A stretch of 44,608 nt of DNA from positions 1-44,608 of the forward strand of contig JAXDLH010000488.1 of the NCBI GenBank assembly GCA_034666705.1, written 5' to 3'. How positions within the stretch are numbered: position 1 is the first letter of the stretch; every line of letters starts with the position of its first letter. Source of the stretch: JAXDLH01 sp034666705 (lineage in GTDB: Bacteria; Chloroflexota; UBA6077; SHYK01). Below are positions 43,829-44,608 of the stretch, one piece after another. The notes beneath the pieces were generated by a model. It was given only the letters and a program-made list of their open reading frames with translations, searched no databases and was not told the origin of the DNA. A program made the position numbers and the translations under genes.

Positions 43829-44608
43829 CAACGAATTACACGATGCGGTGATCGTAGCGGCGGTGCGCACGCCGGTCGGGAGGTATGCTGGCGCGTTGAA
43901 GGACGTGCGCGCCGACGACCTCGCCGCGCTCGTGATCAAGGAGATCGTGGAGCGCACCGGCATCGACCCTGAGTGCATTGACGACGTCATCTTCGGCTGC
44001 ACGAACCAGGCCGGTGAAGACAACCGCGACGTGGCGCGAATGGCGCTCCTGATCGCCGGGTTGCCGGAAACGATTCCTGGCCAGACGGTGAACCGTCTGT
44101 GCGCCTCGGGCTTGCAGGCGGTCAACACGGCGGCGACGAACGTCCGCGTTGGTGCTGGCGACGTCTACATCGCCGGTGGCGTCGAGAGCATGACGCGGGC
44201 GCCGTTCGTCATGCTCAAGCCAAGTGGCGCGTTTCCACGCGGCAAGGTGGAGATGGAGGACACGACGGTCGGTTGGCGCTTCGTGAACCCGCGGCTGGCG
44301 GAGCGCTACGATCCGATCAGCAACGGCGAGACCGCCGAGAACGTGGCGGAGCGTTACGAGATCGGCCGCGAGCGGCAGGACCAGTTCGCGCTCTCGAGCC
44401 ATCGCAAGGCCGTCGCGGCGATCCAGGAGGGGCGCTTCAAGGCCGAGATCGTCCCCGTGCTGGTCCCGCAGCCCAGGGGGGCGCCTCCAAAGGAGTTCGC
44501 AACCGACGAGCATCCGCGCGCCGACACGACGATGGAGGCGCTGGCGAAGCTGCCGGCGGCGTTCAGCAAGAACGGCTGCGTGACGGCCGGCAACGCCAGC
44601 GGCATCGT
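43815..44608 (+). CDS. paaJ: 3-oxoadipyl-CoA thiolase (PaaJ/PcaF-like), 3' end beyond window
   Basis: A TTG at 43815 opens a frame that runs off the window, so the C-terminal third is missing. It reads AVIVAAVRTPVGRYAGAL, VRADDLAALVIKEI, FGCTNQAGEDNRDVARM, nucleophile Cys96 in NRLCASGLQAV, IAGGVESMTRAPFVM and EDTTVGWRFVNPRL, all closely like PaaJ/PcaF, which splits 3-oxoadipyl-CoA into succinyl-CoA and acetyl-CoA. GGGG (43806-43810) lies 4 nt before TTG; GTG 43848 is an alternative start. It overlaps the previous gene by 14 bp and ends the visible paaF-paaG-paaH operon. Confidence 0.93.
   Translation, partial: MTTANNELHDAVIVAAVRTPVGRYAGALKDVRADDLAALVIKEIVERTGIDPECIDDVIFGCTNQAGEDNRDVARMALLIAGLPETIPGQTVNRLCASGLQAVNTAATNVRVGAGDVYIAGGVESMTRAPFVMLKPSGAFPRGKVEMEDTTVGWRFVNPRLAERYDPISNGETAENVAERYEIGRERQDQFALSSHRKAVAAIQEGRFKAEIVPVLVPQPRGAPPKEFATDEHPRADTTMEALAKLPAAFSKNGCVTAGNASGI

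Overview
The window is high-GC, densely packed bacterial chromosome on which most genes have recognisable families. Ribonuclease Y, a PdtaS/PdtaR-type pair with an ANTAR output domain, bacterial-type single-chain glycyl-tRNA synthetase, pyruvate phosphate dikinase, Ser/Thr kinases, COG2159 amidohydrolases and several dipeptide-type solute-binding lipoproteins together suggest a member of the Chloroflexota (Thermomicrobia/SAR202-like) or a neighbouring terrabacterial lineage. This assignment is an inference from gene content; there is no rRNA gene to settle it. No tRNA, rRNA, CRISPR array or insertion sequence was seen.

Region 1 (1-12.3 kb, mostly + strand) is regulatory and housekeeping. It holds a membrane GAF sensor kinase with an OmpR-type regulator, a GNAT-like protein with a tyrosine recombinase, a secreted HExxH peptidase, rny behind a strong promoter and ahead of a perfect hairpin terminator, a small DUF350-like membrane protein, and the PdtaS/PdtaR pair. 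A 53-codon membrane protein lies convergently after pdtaR. Region 2 (12.3-22.3 kb) has an MFS transporter (+) and then a long minus-strand block: glyS, ppdK, dnaG, a Ser/Thr kinase that appears to start at CTG, a gamma-carbonic anhydrase and 3-methyladenine glycosylase. Region 3 (22.3-28.4 kb, +) starts 48 bp from glyS. It has a free-standing GreA/GreB C-terminal domain coupled to lysS, then serS, a PD40-type propeller, and an operon of a metallo-beta-lactamase-fold protein with two small unrecognised proteins.

Region 4 (28.4-38.8 kb, +) is the most unusual. Three paralogous SBP_bac_5 lipoproteins (one frameshifted) have no permease or ATPase beside them. They are interleaved with a VOC-Rieske-VOC fusion protein, two COG2159 amidohydrolases (one lacking a key metal aspartate) and an aldolase that resembles the NahE/PhdJ hydratase-aldolases of aromatic meta-cleavage pathways. 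I read this as a candidate uptake and catabolic system for an aromatic or related compound; the substrate is unknown. Region 5 (38.8-39.25 kb) has no protein gene of note but contains a 12-bp direct repeat, a good sigma70-like promoter, about 300 bp of hairpin-rich sequence and a perfect terminator, so it is a candidate regulated non-coding RNA.

Region 6 (39.25 kb to the end, +) has an FAD-dependent oxidoreductase, then tightly overlapping genes closely resembling the lower phenylacetate pathway: paaF, paaG, a PaaH-type 3-hydroxyacyl-CoA dehydrogenase split into two genes (the second a likely pseudoenzyme), and a PaaJ/PcaF-type thiolase cut by the window edge. Regions 4 and 6 together suggest degradation of aromatic compounds down to acetyl-CoA and succinyl-CoA.
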